Assembly (NCBI RefSeq): GCF_900119165.1
Contig: NZ_FPJG01000006.1
Location: forward strand, 4,898,001-4,962,000
Length of the DNA: 64,000 bases
Origin: Amycolatopsis australiensis
GTDB lineage: Bacteria > Actinomycetota > Actinomycetes > Mycobacteriales > Pseudonocardiaceae
Direction: 5' to 3'
A model generated the notes under the pieces. It had not been told where the DNA came from. It saw only the letters and a list, made by a program, of their open reading frames with translations, and did not search any database. Below, piece after piece: positions 32,908-43,117 of this stretch; the first letter of the stretch is position 1; every line of letters starts with the position of its first letter. The translations under genes were made by a program, and so were the position numbers.

Positions 32908-33500
32908 TCTCGTCGGTACGCGGGGAAGTCCTTTCGGTCGGCCTGGACCACGTCGTGGTCGAGGTCGGCGGCGTCGGCTTCGCGGTGCAAGCCACCCCGG
33001 CGACGCTGGCCACCCTCCGCCGCGGCGAAGAAGCCCGCCTGCACACCGCGCTGGTCGTGCGCGAGGACTCGCTCACGCTGTTCGGCTTCGCCGACGCCGA
33101 CGCGCGCGAGCTGTTCGGCCTGCTGCAGACGGTCTCCGGCATCGGGCCGCGGCTCGCGCTGGCCACCCTCGCCGTGCTCGACCCGGACAAGCTGCGCGCG
33201 GCGCTCGTGGAAGGCAACATCACCGTGCTCACCTCGGTGCCCGGCATCGGCCGCAAGGGCGCCGAACGGCTCACCCTCGAGCTGCGCGACAAGGTCACCG
33301 CGCTCGGCGGCGGCGACGGTGCCCCGGCGGTCACCGCGCCCGGTGCCCTGCGCTCCGAGGTCGTCGAGGCGCTGGCCGGGCTCGGTTTCCCGGCCAAGCA
33401 GGCCGAGCAGGCCGTCGACAAGGTCCTCGCCGACGGCGACGGCCACACCACCGCCAGCGTGCTGCGCGCCGCGCTGGCCACCCTCGGCCGCAAGCGGTAG
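32904..33500 (+). CDS. ruvA: Holliday junction branch migration protein RuvA
   Basis: A 198-residue protein that holds the Holliday junction as a tetramer and loads RuvB. The N-terminal OB domain begins [20 protein letters not shown]. Two helix-hairpin-helix motifs follow, [17 protein letters not shown] and [19 protein letters not shown], and the C-terminal domain (about 150-198) contacts RuvB. ATG overlaps the ruvC stop. Confidence 0.96.
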   Translation: MISSVRGEVLSVGLDHVVVEVGGVGFAVQATPATLATLRRGEEARLHTALVVREDSLTLFGFADADARELFGLLQTVSGIGPRLALATLAVLDPDKLRAALVEGNITVLTSVPGIGRKGAERLTLELRDKVTALGGGDGAPAVTAPGALRSEVVEALAGLGFPAKQAEQAVDKVLADGDGHTTASVLRAALATLGRKR

Positions 33501-33509
33501 GGCGCGGGC

Positions 33510-34583
33510 ATGGAGTATGAGGCCGTGACCGACGACGAGGACGACGCCCTGTCGGCGTGGGCCCAGACCGGCGACCGCGACGTCGAGGGCACGCTGCGGC
33601 CGCGCAAGCTGGACGAGTTCGTCGGCCAGCCGCGCGTGCGCGAGCAGCTGGAACTGGTGCTGGAGAGCGCGCGCCGCCGCGGCGTGCCGCCCGACCACGT
33701 GCTGCTGTCCGGCCCGCCCGGGCTCGGCAAGACGTCGATGGCGATGATCGTCGCGGCCGAGCTGGGCGCGGCCATCCGGATCACCTCCGGCCCGGCCCTG
33801 GAACGCGCCGGCGACCTCGCCGCGATGCTGTCCAACCTGGCCCCCGGCGACGTGCTGTTCATCGACGAGATCCACCGGATCGCCCGCCCGGCCGAGGAGA
33901 TGCTCTACCTCGCGATGGAGGACTTCCGGGTCGACGTCGTGGTCGGCAAGGGCCCGGGCGCCACCAGCATCCCCCTCGAGATCGCGCCGTTCACGCTGGT
34001 CGGGGCGACCACGCGGTCCGGCTCGCTGACCGGGCCGCTGCGCGACCGGTTCGGCTTCACCGGCCAGATGGAGTTCTACACCGACACCGAGCTGGAGCTG
34101 GTCGTCCGCCGCGCGGCGACGATCCTCGACATCCCGATCGACCGCGACGGCTGCGCGGAGATCGCCCGCCGCTCACGGGGCACCCCCCGGATCGCGAACC
34201 GGCTGCTGCGGCGCGTCCGCGACTACGCCGAGGTCCGCGCCGACGGCAAGGTGACCCGCGAGGTCGCCCGCGCCGCGCTCGCCGTCTACGACGTCGACGA
34301 GCTGGGTCTCGACCGGCTCGACCGGGCCGTGCTCACCGCGCTGACCAAGTCGTTCGGCGGCGGGCCGGTGGGCATCTCGACGCTGGCGGTCGCCGTGGGG
34401 GAGGAGGCGACCACCGTGGAAGAGGTCTGTGAGCCCTACCTCGTGCGCGCCGGTATGCTCGCCCGCACCCCGCGCGGCCGGGTCGCCACCGCGACCGCGT
34501 GGGAACACCTCGGCCTGGTGCCGCCCGCGGACCTCCCCGGGCGTCCCGACCAGGGCGGGCCGTCGCTGTTCGACCAGGACTGA
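33510..34583 (+). CDS. ruvB: Holliday junction ATP-dependent helicase RuvB
   Basis: A 357-residue AAA+ motor that drives branch migration with RuvA. Walker A is GPPGLGKTS (about 70-78), Walker B is LFIDEIHRI, sensor 1 is GATTRSG, and the RuvB winged helix is at the C-terminus ([20 protein letters not shown]). The ATG at 33510 is nine bases past the ruvA stop; a GTG five codons on is possible. Confidence 0.97.
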   Translation: MEYEAVTDDEDDALSAWAQTGDRDVEGTLRPRKLDEFVGQPRVREQLELVLESARRRGVPPDHVLLSGPPGLGKTSMAMIVAAELGAAIRITSGPALERAGDLAAMLSNLAPGDVLFIDEIHRIARPAEEMLYLAMEDFRVDVVVGKGPGATSIPLEIAPFTLVGATTRSGSLTGPLRDRFGFTGQMEFYTDTELELVVRRAATILDIPIDRDGCAEIARRSRGTPRIANRLLRRVRDYAEVRADGKVTREVARAALAVYDVDELGLDRLDRAVLTALTKSFGGGPVGISTLAVAVGEEATTVEEVCEPYLVRAGMLARTPRGRVATATAWEHLGLVPPADLPGRPDQGGPSLFDQD

Positions 34584-34702
34584 GCGGCCCGAACCGGCGG
34601 GTGGGTGCCGCGTCCGCGCTGGTACCTGGCACACTTGACCGGAGCACATACCCAAGAACCGGACATTTCGGCAGGGCCGGAGTGTCCGTCGAACGGAGAA
34701 AC

Positions 34703-35101
34703 ATGCAAAGTCTATTGCTGCCCCTGCTGCTCGTGCTCGTCCTCGCCGTGCCGCTGGTGATGAGCTCGCGGAAGCAGAAGAAGCAGCAGGCGGCGCAGCA
34801 GGAGCTGCAGAGCAGCCTGGCGCCCGGTGACCGCGTGATGACCACCTCGGGTCTCTACGGCACCGTCGCCGACGCCTCCGGCGACACCACGATCGACATC
34901 GAGATCGCGCCCGGCGTCGTCACCACCTGGCTGCGGCTGGCGGTCCGCGAGAAGGTCGAGCCGGTCGTCGAGACCGAGGAGGACTCCGCGGACGAGGTGG
35001 TGGCTCCCGCCGAGGAGACGATCGCCGAGCCGGCCGCCAAGGCCGACGAGCCGCAGACCACCGCGCAGGTGGCGCCGCCGCTGGAGCACGGCAAGAAGTA
35101 A
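34703..35101 (+). CDS. yajC: Preprotein translocase subunit YajC
   Basis: A 132-residue single-pass membrane protein that accompanies SecDF. One N-terminal helix (LLLPLLLVLVLAVPLVM) is followed by basic RKQKKQQ, then the conserved GDRVMTTSGLYGTVADASGDT and a long acidic, Ala-rich tail. The ATG follows AACGGAG. Two hairpins separate it from secD. Confidence 0.92.
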   Translation: MQSLLLPLLLVLVLAVPLVMSSRKQKKQQAAQQELQSSLAPGDRVMTTSGLYGTVADASGDTTIDIEIAPGVVTTWLRLAVREKVEPVVETEEDSADEVVAPAEETIAEPAAKADEPQTTAQVAPPLEHGKK

Positions 35102-35135
35102 CTCCCCGCGGCATCCCCTGGGCGCGCCGGGAAAC

Positions 35136-35206
35136 CACCGACGAAAGTCGGTGTGGCCTCGAACGCCGGGCTCACGCAGCACCGAGTAGTGTCTCGGTGC
35201 TGCGTG
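35136..35206 (+). promoter_or_regulatory. Two consecutive RNA hairpins between yajC and secD
   Basis: CACCGAC-GAAA-GTCGGTG (35136-35153) is a stem capped by a GNRA-type tetraloop. CACGCAGCACCGAG / CTCGGTGCTGCGTG (35173-35186, 35193-35206) is a perfect 14-base stem with a six-base loop. The gap is 220 bases, long for this operon. The hairpins may be a partial terminator or a leader structure that tunes secDF. Confidence 0.55.
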
Positions 35207-35321
35207 CGTGTCCGCCGTCATACCCGTGCCCGGGAGTGAATCGCACACAGTCCCTCCCGGTAACCCTCCGGGCGGGCACCGCAACGTTGGGGTCCACCCA
35301 GTCCGAGGAGACCGAAGCACC

Positions 35322-37121
35322 GTGGCAGCTTCAGCCGGGCATCTCCGCCCGGGACGCTATCTCGCCCTGTTCGCCCTGATCGTGGTCGTGCTGTACGCGC
35401 TGGTGTTCCTCACCGGCAACCACAAGCCGACCCCGAAGCTGGGCATCGACCTGCAGGGCGGCACCCGGGTCACCCTCACCGCCCGCACCCCCGACGGCGG
35501 CCAGCCGACCCGGGAATCCCTGAACCAGGCGCGCCAGATCATCGAAAAGCGCGTCAACGGCATCGGGGTCGGCGGCACCGAGGTCCTCCTCGACGGCAAC
35601 AACGTCGTCATCACCGTCCCCGGCGAGCAGGGCGACCAGGCGAAGAACCTGGGCCGGACGGCGAAGCTCGGCTTCCGCAAGGTCGTCGCGAACGCGACGC
35701 AGCCGGTCGTGCCGCCGCAGACCACCACCCCGCCGGCCACGGGCGCGCCGACCGCGCCGACCGCGCCGTCTTCGGGGGCTCCCAGCAGCTCCGCGCCGCC
35801 GTCCGCGGGCGCCCCGACGCCGACGGCCACGAAGTCCGGCGGCGGTGGCGCGCCGGGTGCCGCGCCCGCGCAGCAGCCGAGCACCCCGCCGGCCGCGCCG
35901 AGCAGCAGCACCCCGCCGCCGGCGTCCGGCCAGGCCCCGACGCCCAGCGACGGCTCGGTGGACGCGCAGACCGCGCAGGAGATCCAGGCGGCCAAGGCGA
36001 TCCGCCAGAACAAGGACCTCGTCGGTGCCGACGGCCAGCCGAACCAGGAGCTCGTCGCCAAGGCGATGGCGTCGCTGACCTGCGCGCCGAACGCCAAGGA
36101 CCCCCTCGAGGGCAACGACGACCCGAAGCTGCCGCTGGTCGCCTGCGGTGACCACGACACCTACAAGTACCTGCTGGAGCCGGAGTTCCTGCCGGGCACG
36201 GAGATCTCCGACGCGACCTCGGGCTACGACCAGCAGCGCGGCCAGTGGGTGGTGAACCTCAGCTTCAAGAGCGCGGGCACCAAGATCTGGGCCGACTTCA
36301 CCTCGAAGAACGTCAACCAGCAGGCGGCGTTCGTGCTCGACACGCAGGTCGTGTCCGCGCCGAACATCCAGGTGGCGATCCTCGACGGCAACACCCAGAT
36401 CACCGGCAAGTTCACCCAGTCCGAGGCGAAGAACCTGGCGGACATCCTCAAGTACGGCTCGCTGCCGCTGTCGTTCGCGTCCTCGGACGCGACCACGGTG
36501 TCGGCCACCCTCGGCTTCGCGTCGCTGCAGGCCGGCCTCATCGCCGGCGGCATCGGCCTGCTGGTGGTGTTCGTCTACTGCCTGTTCTACTACCGGCTGC
36601 TCGGCGTGCTCACCATCCTGTCGCTGGCCCTGTCCGGCGCGCTGGTGTTCGCGGTGCTGGTGCTGCTCGGCCGCTGGATCGGCTACACGCTGGACCTCGC
36701 GGGCATCGCCGGCCTGATCATCGCCATCGGGATCACGGCCGACTCGTTCGTCATCTACTTCGAACGGCTCAAGGACGAGATCCGGGAGGGCCGGACGTTC
36801 CGGTCCGCGGTGCCGCGCGGCTGGGTCCGCGCCCGGCGCACCATCCTGGCCTCGGACGCGGTGAGCTTCCTGGCCGCGGCCATCCTGTACGTCATCGCGG
36901 TCGGCGACGTCCAGGGCTTCGCGTTCACCCTCGGCATGTCCACGGTGCTCGACCTGGTCGTCGTGTACCTGGTGACGCACCCGCTGGTCGCGATGGTGTC
37001 GACGTCGAAGTCGCCGTTCCTGTCCAACCCGAGGCACCTCGGCCTCGGTGCCGTGCAGCAAGTGGGTTCGCAGCGTAAGAAGTCGACCGCGGTCGGCCGC
37101 GCGAACGTGAAGGAGGCCTGA
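35322..37121 (+). CDS. secD: Protein translocase subunit SecD
   Basis: A 599-residue RND-type membrane protein that uses the proton gradient to help secreted proteins leave the Sec channel. One helix near residues 12-31, the KLGIDLQGGTRVTL motif, a periplasmic domain, and five C-terminal helices from about 400, with the conserved GLIIAIGITADSFVIYFERLKDEI. An insertion rich in Pro, Ala, Ser and Thr (about residues 126-215) splits the first periplasmic domain. The GTG at 35322 follows GAGGAG; upstream in-frame codons lie in the hairpin region. Confidence 0.95.
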   Translation: MAASAGHLRPGRYLALFALIVVVLYALVFLTGNHKPTPKLGIDLQGGTRVTLTARTPDGGQPTRESLNQARQIIEKRVNGIGVGGTEVLLDGNNVVITVPGEQGDQAKNLGRTAKLGFRKVVANATQPVVPPQTTTPPATGAPTAPTAPSSGAPSSSAPPSAGAPTPTATKSGGGGAPGAAPAQQPSTPPAAPSSSTPPPASGQAPTPSDGSVDAQTAQEIQAAKAIRQNKDLVGADGQPNQELVAKAMASLTCAPNAKDPLEGNDDPKLPLVACGDHDTYKYLLEPEFLPGTEISDATSGYDQQRGQWVVNLSFKSAGTKIWADFTSKNVNQQAAFVLDTQVVSAPNIQVAILDGNTQITGKFTQSEAKNLADILKYGSLPLSFASSDATTVSATLGFASLQAGLIAGGIGLLVVFVYCLFYYRLLGVLTILSLALSGALVFAVLVLLGRWIGYTLDLAGIAGLIIAIGITADSFVIYFERLKDEIREGRTFRSAVPRGWVRARRTILASDAVSFLAAAILYVIAVGDVQGFAFTLGMSTVLDLVVVYLVTHPLVAMVSTSKSPFLSNPRHLGLGAVQQVGSQRKKSTAVGRANVKEA

Positions 37122-37122
37122 C

Positions 37123-38352
37123 ATGGCGGTCGAAGAACCGGTCACGGACGCCGAAGGCAACACCACGGTGGCGGCGAAGCCCGGCAAGCGGGAGAGCATC
37201 TTCCACCGGCTGTACGTGGGCACGGGTGCGTTCGACGTCGTCGGCAAGCGCAAGCGCTGGTACATCTTCTTCGGCGCGCTGGTGCTGGTGTGCCTCGCGT
37301 CGATGATCTTCCGCGGCTTCAACATCGGCATCGAGTTCGAGGGCGGCACGCAGATCCAGATGCCTGCCAACGGCATCCACGGCGTGATCACCGAGAACCA
37401 GGCCAAGGAATCGTTCGAGAAGGCCCTCGGGCGCCCGGCCGCGGAGACGCAGAAGGTCGGCACGGGTGCCGCCTCGACCATCCAGATCCGCACCGACACG
37501 CTGGACGCGGCCGACGTCGCGAAGGTCAAGCAGGGCCTGTTCCAGGACCTGGGCCCGAAGGGCACCAACGGCCAGCCCAGCGTCCAGGCGATCAGCGACA
37601 GCGCGGTGAGCGCGTCCTGGGGCGACGAGATCTCGCAGAAGGCGCTGATCGCGCTCGTCGTGTTCCTCGTCGCGGTCGTCATCTTCCTGGCGATCTACTT
37701 CGACCCGCGGATGGCGGCAGCGGCGCTGATCTCGCTGCTGCACGACATCCTCGTCACCGCCGGCGTGTACTCGCTGGTCGGCTTCGAGGTCACCCCGGCG
37801 ACCGTGATCGGCCTGCTGACGATCCTCGGGTTCTCGCTGTACGACACGGTGGTGGTGTTCGACAAGGTCCGCGAGAACACGCGCGGCCTGCTCGGGCTGA
37901 CCCGCCGCACGTACGCCGAGGCGGCGAACCTGGCGCTGAACCAGACGCTGATGCGGTCGTTCAACACGGCGTTCATCGCGCTGCTGCCGATCCTCGGCCT
38001 GCTGATCGTCGGGTACGTCCTGCTCGGCTCCGGCACGCTGCAGGACCTGGCGCTGGTGCAGCTCACCGGTACGCTCGTCGGCGTCCTGTCGTCGGTCGCG
38101 CTGGCGACGCCGCTGCTGGTCGACTTCAAGATGCGCGACCCGAAGTACCGGCAGCAGGCCGAGCGGGTCCGCCAGCGCCGCCTCAGCCAGGAGCGCAAGG
38201 CGGCCGGCGCGGAGGATTTCGACGCTTCGGACGACGACGCACTGGCGAAGGAGCTGCGCAAGGAGAAGGCGTACGCGGCCGCGGCCAGCGTCCCCGCCCG
38301 GATCCAGAAGCAGCGCCCGTCCGGCAAGCCCGCGGGCAAGCGGAAGCGCTGA
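37123..38352 (+). CDS. secF: Protein translocase subunit SecF
   Basis: A 409-residue partner of SecD. A first helix near 45-65 is followed by FNIGIEFEGGTQIQ, a periplasmic part, and five helices with LTILGFSLYDTVVVFDKVREN, the family motif. The C-terminal tail is long, charged and basic (ending GKPAGKRKR). AAGGAGG precedes the ATG and lies in the end of secD. Confidence 0.96.
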   Translation: MAVEEPVTDAEGNTTVAAKPGKRESIFHRLYVGTGAFDVVGKRKRWYIFFGALVLVCLASMIFRGFNIGIEFEGGTQIQMPANGIHGVITENQAKESFEKALGRPAAETQKVGTGAASTIQIRTDTLDAADVAKVKQGLFQDLGPKGTNGQPSVQAISDSAVSASWGDEISQKALIALVVFLVAVVIFLAIYFDPRMAAAALISLLHDILVTAGVYSLVGFEVTPATVIGLLTILGFSLYDTVVVFDKVRENTRGLLGLTRRTYAEAANLALNQTLMRSFNTAFIALLPILGLLIVGYVLLGSGTLQDLALVQLTGTLVGVLSSVALATPLLVDFKMRDPKYRQQAERVRQRRLSQERKAAGAEDFDASDDDALAKELRKEKAYAAAASVPARIQKQRPSGKPAGKRKR

Positions 38353-38353
38353 C

Positions 38354-38872
38354 GTGCAGCTGGACGACGCCCTCGGCCTGATCGCCGAGGTGCCGGACTT
38401 CCCTGAGCCCGGCGTGCTGTTCCGCGACCTGAGCCCGCTGTTCGCGGACGCGGGCGCGTTCAAGGCGGTGGCCGACGCGCTGGCGGGCACCCTCGGCCCG
38501 GGGGTCGAGGCGCTCGCCGGCGTGGAGGCCCGCGGGTTCCTCCTCGCCGCGGCCGTCGGGTACGCCCGCGGCCTCGGCGTGGTCCTGATCCGCAAGCCGG
38601 GCAAGCTGCCGCAGGTGGCGGGCCGCGTCGACTACGCCCTGGAGTACGGCACGGCGACGGTCGAGCTGCCCGCGGGCGTGGTCCGTCGCGGTCAGCGCGT
38701 CGCGATCCTGGACGACGTCCTGGCCACGGGCGGCACGGTGGCGGCGACGGCCAAGCTCCTCGAGGACGCCGGCGCCGTGGTCGACGGCGTGTCGGTGGTC
38801 CTGGAGCTGGCGGCGCTGGGCGGCCGCGAGGTGCTGGGGGACCGGAAGGTGCACGCCCTCCGCTCCTGTTAG
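38354..38872 (+). CDS. apt: Adenine phosphoribosyltransferase
   Basis: A 172-residue purine salvage enzyme forming AMP from adenine and PRPP. The opening IAEVPDFPEPGVLFRDLSPL is typical, as are EARGFLLAAAVGYARG, RKPGKLP and the PRPP-binding VAILDDVLATGGT. The GTG comes one base after the secF stop. The order secD-secF-apt-relA is conserved in actinobacteria. Confidence 0.95.
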   Translation: MQLDDALGLIAEVPDFPEPGVLFRDLSPLFADAGAFKAVADALAGTLGPGVEALAGVEARGFLLAAAVGYARGLGVVLIRKPGKLPQVAGRVDYALEYGTATVELPAGVVRRGQRVAILDDVLATGGTVAATAKLLEDAGAVVDGVSVVLELAALGGREVLGDRKVHALRSC

Positions 38873-39003
38873 CGGTCCGCCGCGGCTGGTGAAGCCGCTG
38901 GTCGGCGTCGTCGCATCCCCCTGAACGGGCGCACCCGGGAGGGCCGCGAGGAGCAGCGGCTACCCTGGTGTTCCGAAGGCCGCACGAGCAGCAGGAGGTG
39001 CGG

Positions 39004-41358
39004 GTGAGCCAGGAGCTCGACGCCGCGGTGCCCGCGAAGCAGGGCGCCCAGCAGAACGGGCAGGCGGCGGCACAGCCCGCACCGCCGAAGCCGAACGGCG
39101 CGGCGCCGAGCCCGTCCGCGACCCGGCGGGTCCGGGCGCGCCTCGCCCGGCGGATCACCGCGCAGCGCGCCGCCCCGGTCAAGCAGGTCCTCGAGCCACT
39201 GGCCGTCATCCACCGCGAGCTCCACCCGAACGCCGACCTCGGGCTGCTCCAGCGCGCCTACGACGTCGCCGAGGAGCTGCACCGCAACCAGCGGCGCAAG
39301 TCCGGTGACCCCTACATCACCCACCCGCTCGCCGTCGCGACCATCCTCGCTGAGCTGGGCATGGACACCACGACCCTGGTCGCGGCGCTGCTGCACGACA
39401 CGGTCGAGGACACCGGCTACGCCGTCGAGAGCCTGAAGGCCGACTTCGGCGAGAAGGTCGCCGAACTCGTCGACGGCGTCACGAAGCTGGACAAGGTCAA
39501 GCTCGGCACGTCCGCCGAAGCCGAGACCATCCGCAAGATGGTCATCGCGATGGCGAAGGACCCGCGCGTCCTGGTCATCAAACTCGCCGACCGGCTGCAC
39601 AACATGCGCACGATGCGCTTCCTGCCGCCGGAGAAGCAGGCCCGCAAGGCCCGCGAAACGCTCGAAGTGCTCGCCCCGCTGGCCCACCGCCTCGGCATGG
39701 CCACGGTCAAGTGGGAGCTGGAAGACCTCGCGTTCGCGATCCTGCAGCCGAAGAAGTACGACGAGATCGTGCGCCTGGTCGCCGACCGCGCGCCCTCGCG
39801 CGACATCTACCTGCGGTCGGTCATCACCGACCTGACCAGCAACCTCGTGTCGTCGCGGATCACCGCGAAGGTCGAGGGCCGGCCGAAGCACTACTACTCG
39901 ATCCACCAGAAGATGATCGTCCGCGGCCGCGATCTCGACGACATCCACGACCTGGTCGGCGTCCGGATCCTGGTCGAGGACGTCCGCGACTGCTACGCGG
40001 CGATGGGCGTGGTGCACGCGCTGTGGCAGCCGGTGCCCGGCCGGTTCAAGGACTACATCGCGCAGCCGCGCTTCGGCGTCTACCAGTCGCTGCACACCAC
40101 GGTGATCGGCCCGGACGGCAAGCCGCTCGAGGTGCAGATCCGCACCTACGAGATGCACCGCACCGCCGAGTACGGCATCGCCGCGCACTGGCGCTACAAG
40201 GAAACCAAGGGCACGCACACCGGCAACGCCATGGACGTCGACGAGATGGCGTGGATGCGCCAGCTCCTCGACTGGCAGCGCGAGGCGGCGGACCCGGGCG
40301 ACTTCCTCGAGTCGCTGCGCTACGAGCTGGCCGCGCGCGAGATCTTCGTCTTCACGCCGAAGGGCGACGTCATCACGCTGCCGGTGGACTCGACGCCGGT
40401 GGACTTCGCCTACGCCGTGCACACCGAGGTCGGCCACCGCTGCATCGGCGCCCGCGTCAACGGCCGCCTGGTCGCGCTCGAACGCAAGCTGGAAAACGGC
40501 GAAGTCGTCGAGATCTTCACGTCGAAGGCGGAGAACGCCGGCCCGTCGCGCGACTGGCTGCAGTTCGCCGGTTCGCCGAAGGCGCGCGCCAAGATCCGGC
40601 AGTGGTTCGCCAAGGAGCGCCGCGACGAGGCGATCGAAGGCGGCAAGGAAGCCATCACCAAGGAGATCCGCAAGGTCGGCCTGCCGATCCAGCGGCTGGT
40701 CTCCGCGGAGTCGATGGGCGCGGTGGCCACCGAGCTGCGCCACGCGGACATCTCGTCGCTGTACGCGGCGGTCGGCGAAGGCCACACCAGCGCGAAGCAC
40801 GTCGTGCAGCGGCTGGTGGCCCTGATCGGCGGGGTCGACGCGGCCGAGGAGGAGCTGGCCGAGCGCGCGACGCCGTCCACGGTCACCCGCCGCCGCGGCT
40901 CCAACGACGTCGGCGTGGTCGTCAAGGGCGCCAGCGACGTGTGGGCGAAGCTCGCCCGCTGCTGCACCCCGGTGCCGGGCGACGAGATCCTCGGGTTCGT
41001 GACCCGCGGCGGCGGTGTCTCGGTGCACCGCACGGACTGCACGAACGCCGGTGACCTGAAGTCCCAGCCCGAGCGGCTCGTCGAGGTCGAGTGGGCGCCG
41101 TCGGCGTCGTCGGTGTTCCTGGTGGCGATCCAGGTCGAGGCGCTCGACCGGCACCGGCTGCTGTCGGACGTGACCAAGGTGCTGGCCGACGAGAAGGTCA
41201 ACATCCTCTCGGCCTCGGTGACGACCTCCCGCGACCGGGTCGCGGTCAGCCGGTTCTCCTTCGAGATGGGCGACCCGAAGCACCTCGGCCACGTCCTCAA
41301 GGTGGTCCGCGGCGTGGAAGGCGTCTACGACGTCTACCGCGTGACGTCGGCGTCCTGA
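39004..41358 (+). CDS. relA: Bifunctional (p)ppGpp synthetase/hydrolase Rel
   Basis: A 784-residue stringent-response enzyme that makes and degrades (p)ppGpp. An extra Ala/Pro-rich N-terminus (1-55) precedes the HD hydrolase domain with LLHDTVEDT (about 130) and [11 protein letters not shown] (about 196). The synthetase domain has [16 protein letters not shown] (about 312) and [17 protein letters not shown] (about 440-505), a zinc-finger/helical part with CCTPVPGD, and ACT (about 697-784) follow. The GTG follows AGGAGG. Its last 25 bases overlap the end of the converging amidohydrolase gene. Confidence 0.97.
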   Translation: MSQELDAAVPAKQGAQQNGQAAAQPAPPKPNGAAPSPSATRRVRARLARRITAQRAAPVKQVLEPLAVIHRELHPNADLGLLQRAYDVAEELHRNQRRKSGDPYITHPLAVATILAELGMDTTTLVAALLHDTVEDTGYAVESLKADFGEKVAELVDGVTKLDKVKLGTSAEAETIRKMVIAMAKDPRVLVIKLADRLHNMRTMRFLPPEKQARKARETLEVLAPLAHRLGMATVKWELEDLAFAILQPKKYDEIVRLVADRAPSRDIYLRSVITDLTSNLVSSRITAKVEGRPKHYYSIHQKMIVRGRDLDDIHDLVGVRILVEDVRDCYAAMGVVHALWQPVPGRFKDYIAQPRFGVYQSLHTTVIGPDGKPLEVQIRTYEMHRTAEYGIAAHWRYKETKGTHTGNAMDVDEMAWMRQLLDWQREAADPGDFLESLRYELAAREIFVFTPKGDVITLPVDSTPVDFAYAVHTEVGHRCIGARVNGRLVALERKLENGEVVEIFTSKAENAGPSRDWLQFAGSPKARAKIRQWFAKERRDEAIEGGKEAITKEIRKVGLPIQRLVSAESMGAVATELRHADISSLYAAVGEGHTSAKHVVQRLVALIGGVDAAEEELAERATPSTVTRRRGSNDVGVVVKGASDVWAKLARCCTPVPGDEILGFVTRGGGVSVHRTDCTNAGDLKSQPERLVEVEWAPSASSVFLVAIQVEALDRHRLLSDVTKVLADEKVNILSASVTTSRDRVAVSRFSFEMGDPKHLGHVLKVVRGVEGVYDVYRVTSAS

Positions 41359-42620
41359 GGCTGCCACGAGCCGTCGACGGCGACGCCGGCGGCCGCGGCG
41401 ATGCGGTCACGGGACTCCAGCAGCCGGGCACGCAGCGCCGGCAGGTCGACGTCGAGGAGCCTGCCGTCCCGTTTGACCGCTTTCCCGGCGACGAAGACGC
41501 TGTCGACCAGGCCGGGGTGGCCGGCTGTCACGATCGTGCCCACGGGGTCGCCGACCGGGAACACCGAGAGGTCTTCGGCGTCGAGCAGGACGAGGTCGGC
41601 GTCCTTGCCGACGGTGAGGCTGCCGGTCCGGTCGTCGCGGCCGCAGGCCCGGGCGCCGTCGATCGTGGCGAACGCGAGGACGTCCCGCGCCGTGACGGCA
41701 CGCTCCACCGCGGTCGCCGTGCGCATGGCGCCGAACATGTCGCCGCCGGCCGACAGGCAGTCGTCGACCGACAACGACGGACGGATTCCGGCGGCCAGCG
41801 CCCGGCCGGTGACGAGCGGTGCGAAGCCCATCTTCAGCTCGACGTCCGGGCTGACCGACACCGAGCTGCCCGCGTCGGCCAGCATCGCCAGCTGGTCGCC
41901 GGAAAGCCCGTTGCCGTGCACGATCGTGGTCCGCTCGTCGAGCAGGCCGCGCTCCCGCATGTCGGCGATCGGCCGGTCGCCGTGCGGCCAGCCGCCGGTG
42001 CCGTGGACGTGCGTGCTCACGCGCAGCCCGAGTTCCCGCGCCAGTGCGACGTCCGCCGCCGTCTCCTCCATTGTGGACATCACCGGTCCGCGCAGGCCCA
42101 GCGCCAGGTCGTCGTCCGGCAGCACCGCCCGCACCCGCCGGAGCTCCGGGGCGATGTCCGGGCCCGCGGCGCCGTAGCAGAAGATCGAGTGGCCGGGCGC
42201 GTCGCGCAGGGCCTGGATCGCGGCGTCGGCGTTCTCCGGGTGGTCTGCGCAGTGGAACCAGTCCAGCAGGGTCGTCACGCCGGAGCTGAGCGCTTCGAGC
42301 CGGCCGAGCAGGTTGCCCACGTACACGTCCTCGGGCCGGTAGTGGCGCCGCAGCGTGCCATGCATGGCGGCGCGGTACTGGTCGAACGTCCAGTCCGCGC
42401 CGAGGCCGCGGAACGCGGTCTGCCAGGTGTGCCGGTGGCTGTCCACGAACCCGGGCATGACGATCTTGCCCGTCGCGTCCACGACCTCGGCGCCGTTCCC
42501 GTCCACGGTCGGCGCGATCGCGGCGATCCGGCCGTTCTCGATCAGCACGTCGCCGCGGGGGAGATGGCCGACGGCCGGGTCCATGCTGACCACCATGCCG
42601 CCGCGCACGAGAGTTCTCAT
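41334..42620 (-). CDS. Amidohydrolase-family deaminase (SsnA/TrzN/8-oxoguanine deaminase-like)
   Basis: A 428-residue metal hydrolase of the cytosine/guanine deaminase-like branch. Metal ligands are the HxH in VDSHRHTW (near 58-60), the His in STHVHGTG, the His in TIVHGNGLS and the Asp in [12 protein letters not shown]. The missing carboxylated lysine and the general layout fit mononuclear deaminases or triazine chlorohydrolases. The substrate is unknown. Its start is 15 bases from a perfect palindrome and it is divergent from a MarR gene. Its end overlaps the end of relA. Confidence 0.85.
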   Translation of the reverse strand: MRTLVRGGMVVSMDPAVGHLPRGDVLIENGRIAAIAPTVDGNGAEVVDATGKIVMPGFVDSHRHTWQTAFRGLGADWTFDQYRAAMHGTLRRHYRPEDVYVGNLLGRLEALSSGVTTLLDWFHCADHPENADAAIQALRDAPGHSIFCYGAAGPDIAPELRRVRAVLPDDDLALGLRGPVMSTMEETAADVALARELGLRVSTHVHGTGGWPHGDRPIADMRERGLLDERTTIVHGNGLSGDQLAMLADAGSSVSVSPDVELKMGFAPLVTGRALAAGIRPSLSVDDCLSAGGDMFGAMRTATAVERAVTARDVLAFATIDGARACGRDDRTGSLTVGKDADLVLLDAEDLSVFPVGDPVGTIVTAGHPGLVDSVFVAGKAVKRDGRLLDVDLPALRARLLESRDRIAAAAGVAVDGSWQPQDADVTR

Positions 42621-42635
42621 CGGCGTCCCTTCGTT

Positions 42636-42680
42636 AGTTGACGCGTCAACTCTAGGTCCGGCGGAGTTGACGCGTCAACT
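42636..42680. promoter_or_regulatory. Twin perfect 16-bp palindromes (MarR operators)
   Basis: AGTTGACGCGTCAACT occurs twice, at 42636-42651 and 42665-42680, each an exact palindrome with centres 29 bases apart. One lies 15 bases before the amidohydrolase start and the other 11 bases before the MarR start. TTGA/TCAA halves and the place suggest that the MarR protein represses both genes. Confidence 0.8.
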
Positions 42681-42691
42681 AAGCTGCGGGC

Positions 42692-43117
42692 ATGAGCCCC
42701 GAAGACTGGCAGTTCTGGGACACCTGGATGCGGGCGCACCGGCTGCTCGTCGCCGAACTGGACCGGGCCCTGCAGCGCGACTGCGGCATCTCGAAGGCCG
42801 AGTTCAGCGTGCTGATGACGTTGCGGCAGCCGATGCGCGTCGGCGCGCTGGCCGACGCGCTCGGCTGGGAGAAGAGCCGCGTCTCGCACCTGCTGACGCG
42901 GATGGAGCACCGCGGCCTGGTCGAGCGGACCGAAGACGGCGCCAGTGGCCGCCGCACCGGCGTCGGCCCGACCGCCGACGGCCGGCGCACCGCGGAGCGC
43001 GCGATCCGCGCGCACGGCGGCAACATCCGCCGGCTCGTCCTCGACCGGCTGACGCCCGAGCAGGCCGCGGCCATCCGCGGCTGGAGCGAGCAGGTCGTCC
43101 GCCGTCTCGACGGCTAG
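42692..43117 (+). CDS. MarR-family transcriptional regulator
   Basis: A 141-residue winged-helix protein. The recognition region is MRVGALADALGWEKSRVSHL (about 50-69), followed by the wing RTEDGASGRRTGVGPT. It is divergent from the amidohydrolase, and twin palindromes fill the gap. The ligand may be the amidohydrolase substrate. Its stop overlaps the converging DUF1304 gene. Confidence 0.88.
   Translation: MSPEDWQFWDTWMRAHRLLVAELDRALQRDCGISKAEFSVLMTLRQPMRVGALADALGWEKSRVSHLLTRMEHRGLVERTEDGASGRRTGVGPTADGRRTAERAIRAHGGNIRRLVLDRLTPEQAAAIRGWSEQVVRRLDG

Noticed and set aside
35331..37682. A 783-codon minus-strand open frame opposite secD and secF.
   Set aside because: The plus strand holds unmistakable SecD and SecF motifs, and the antisense text is compositionally biased.
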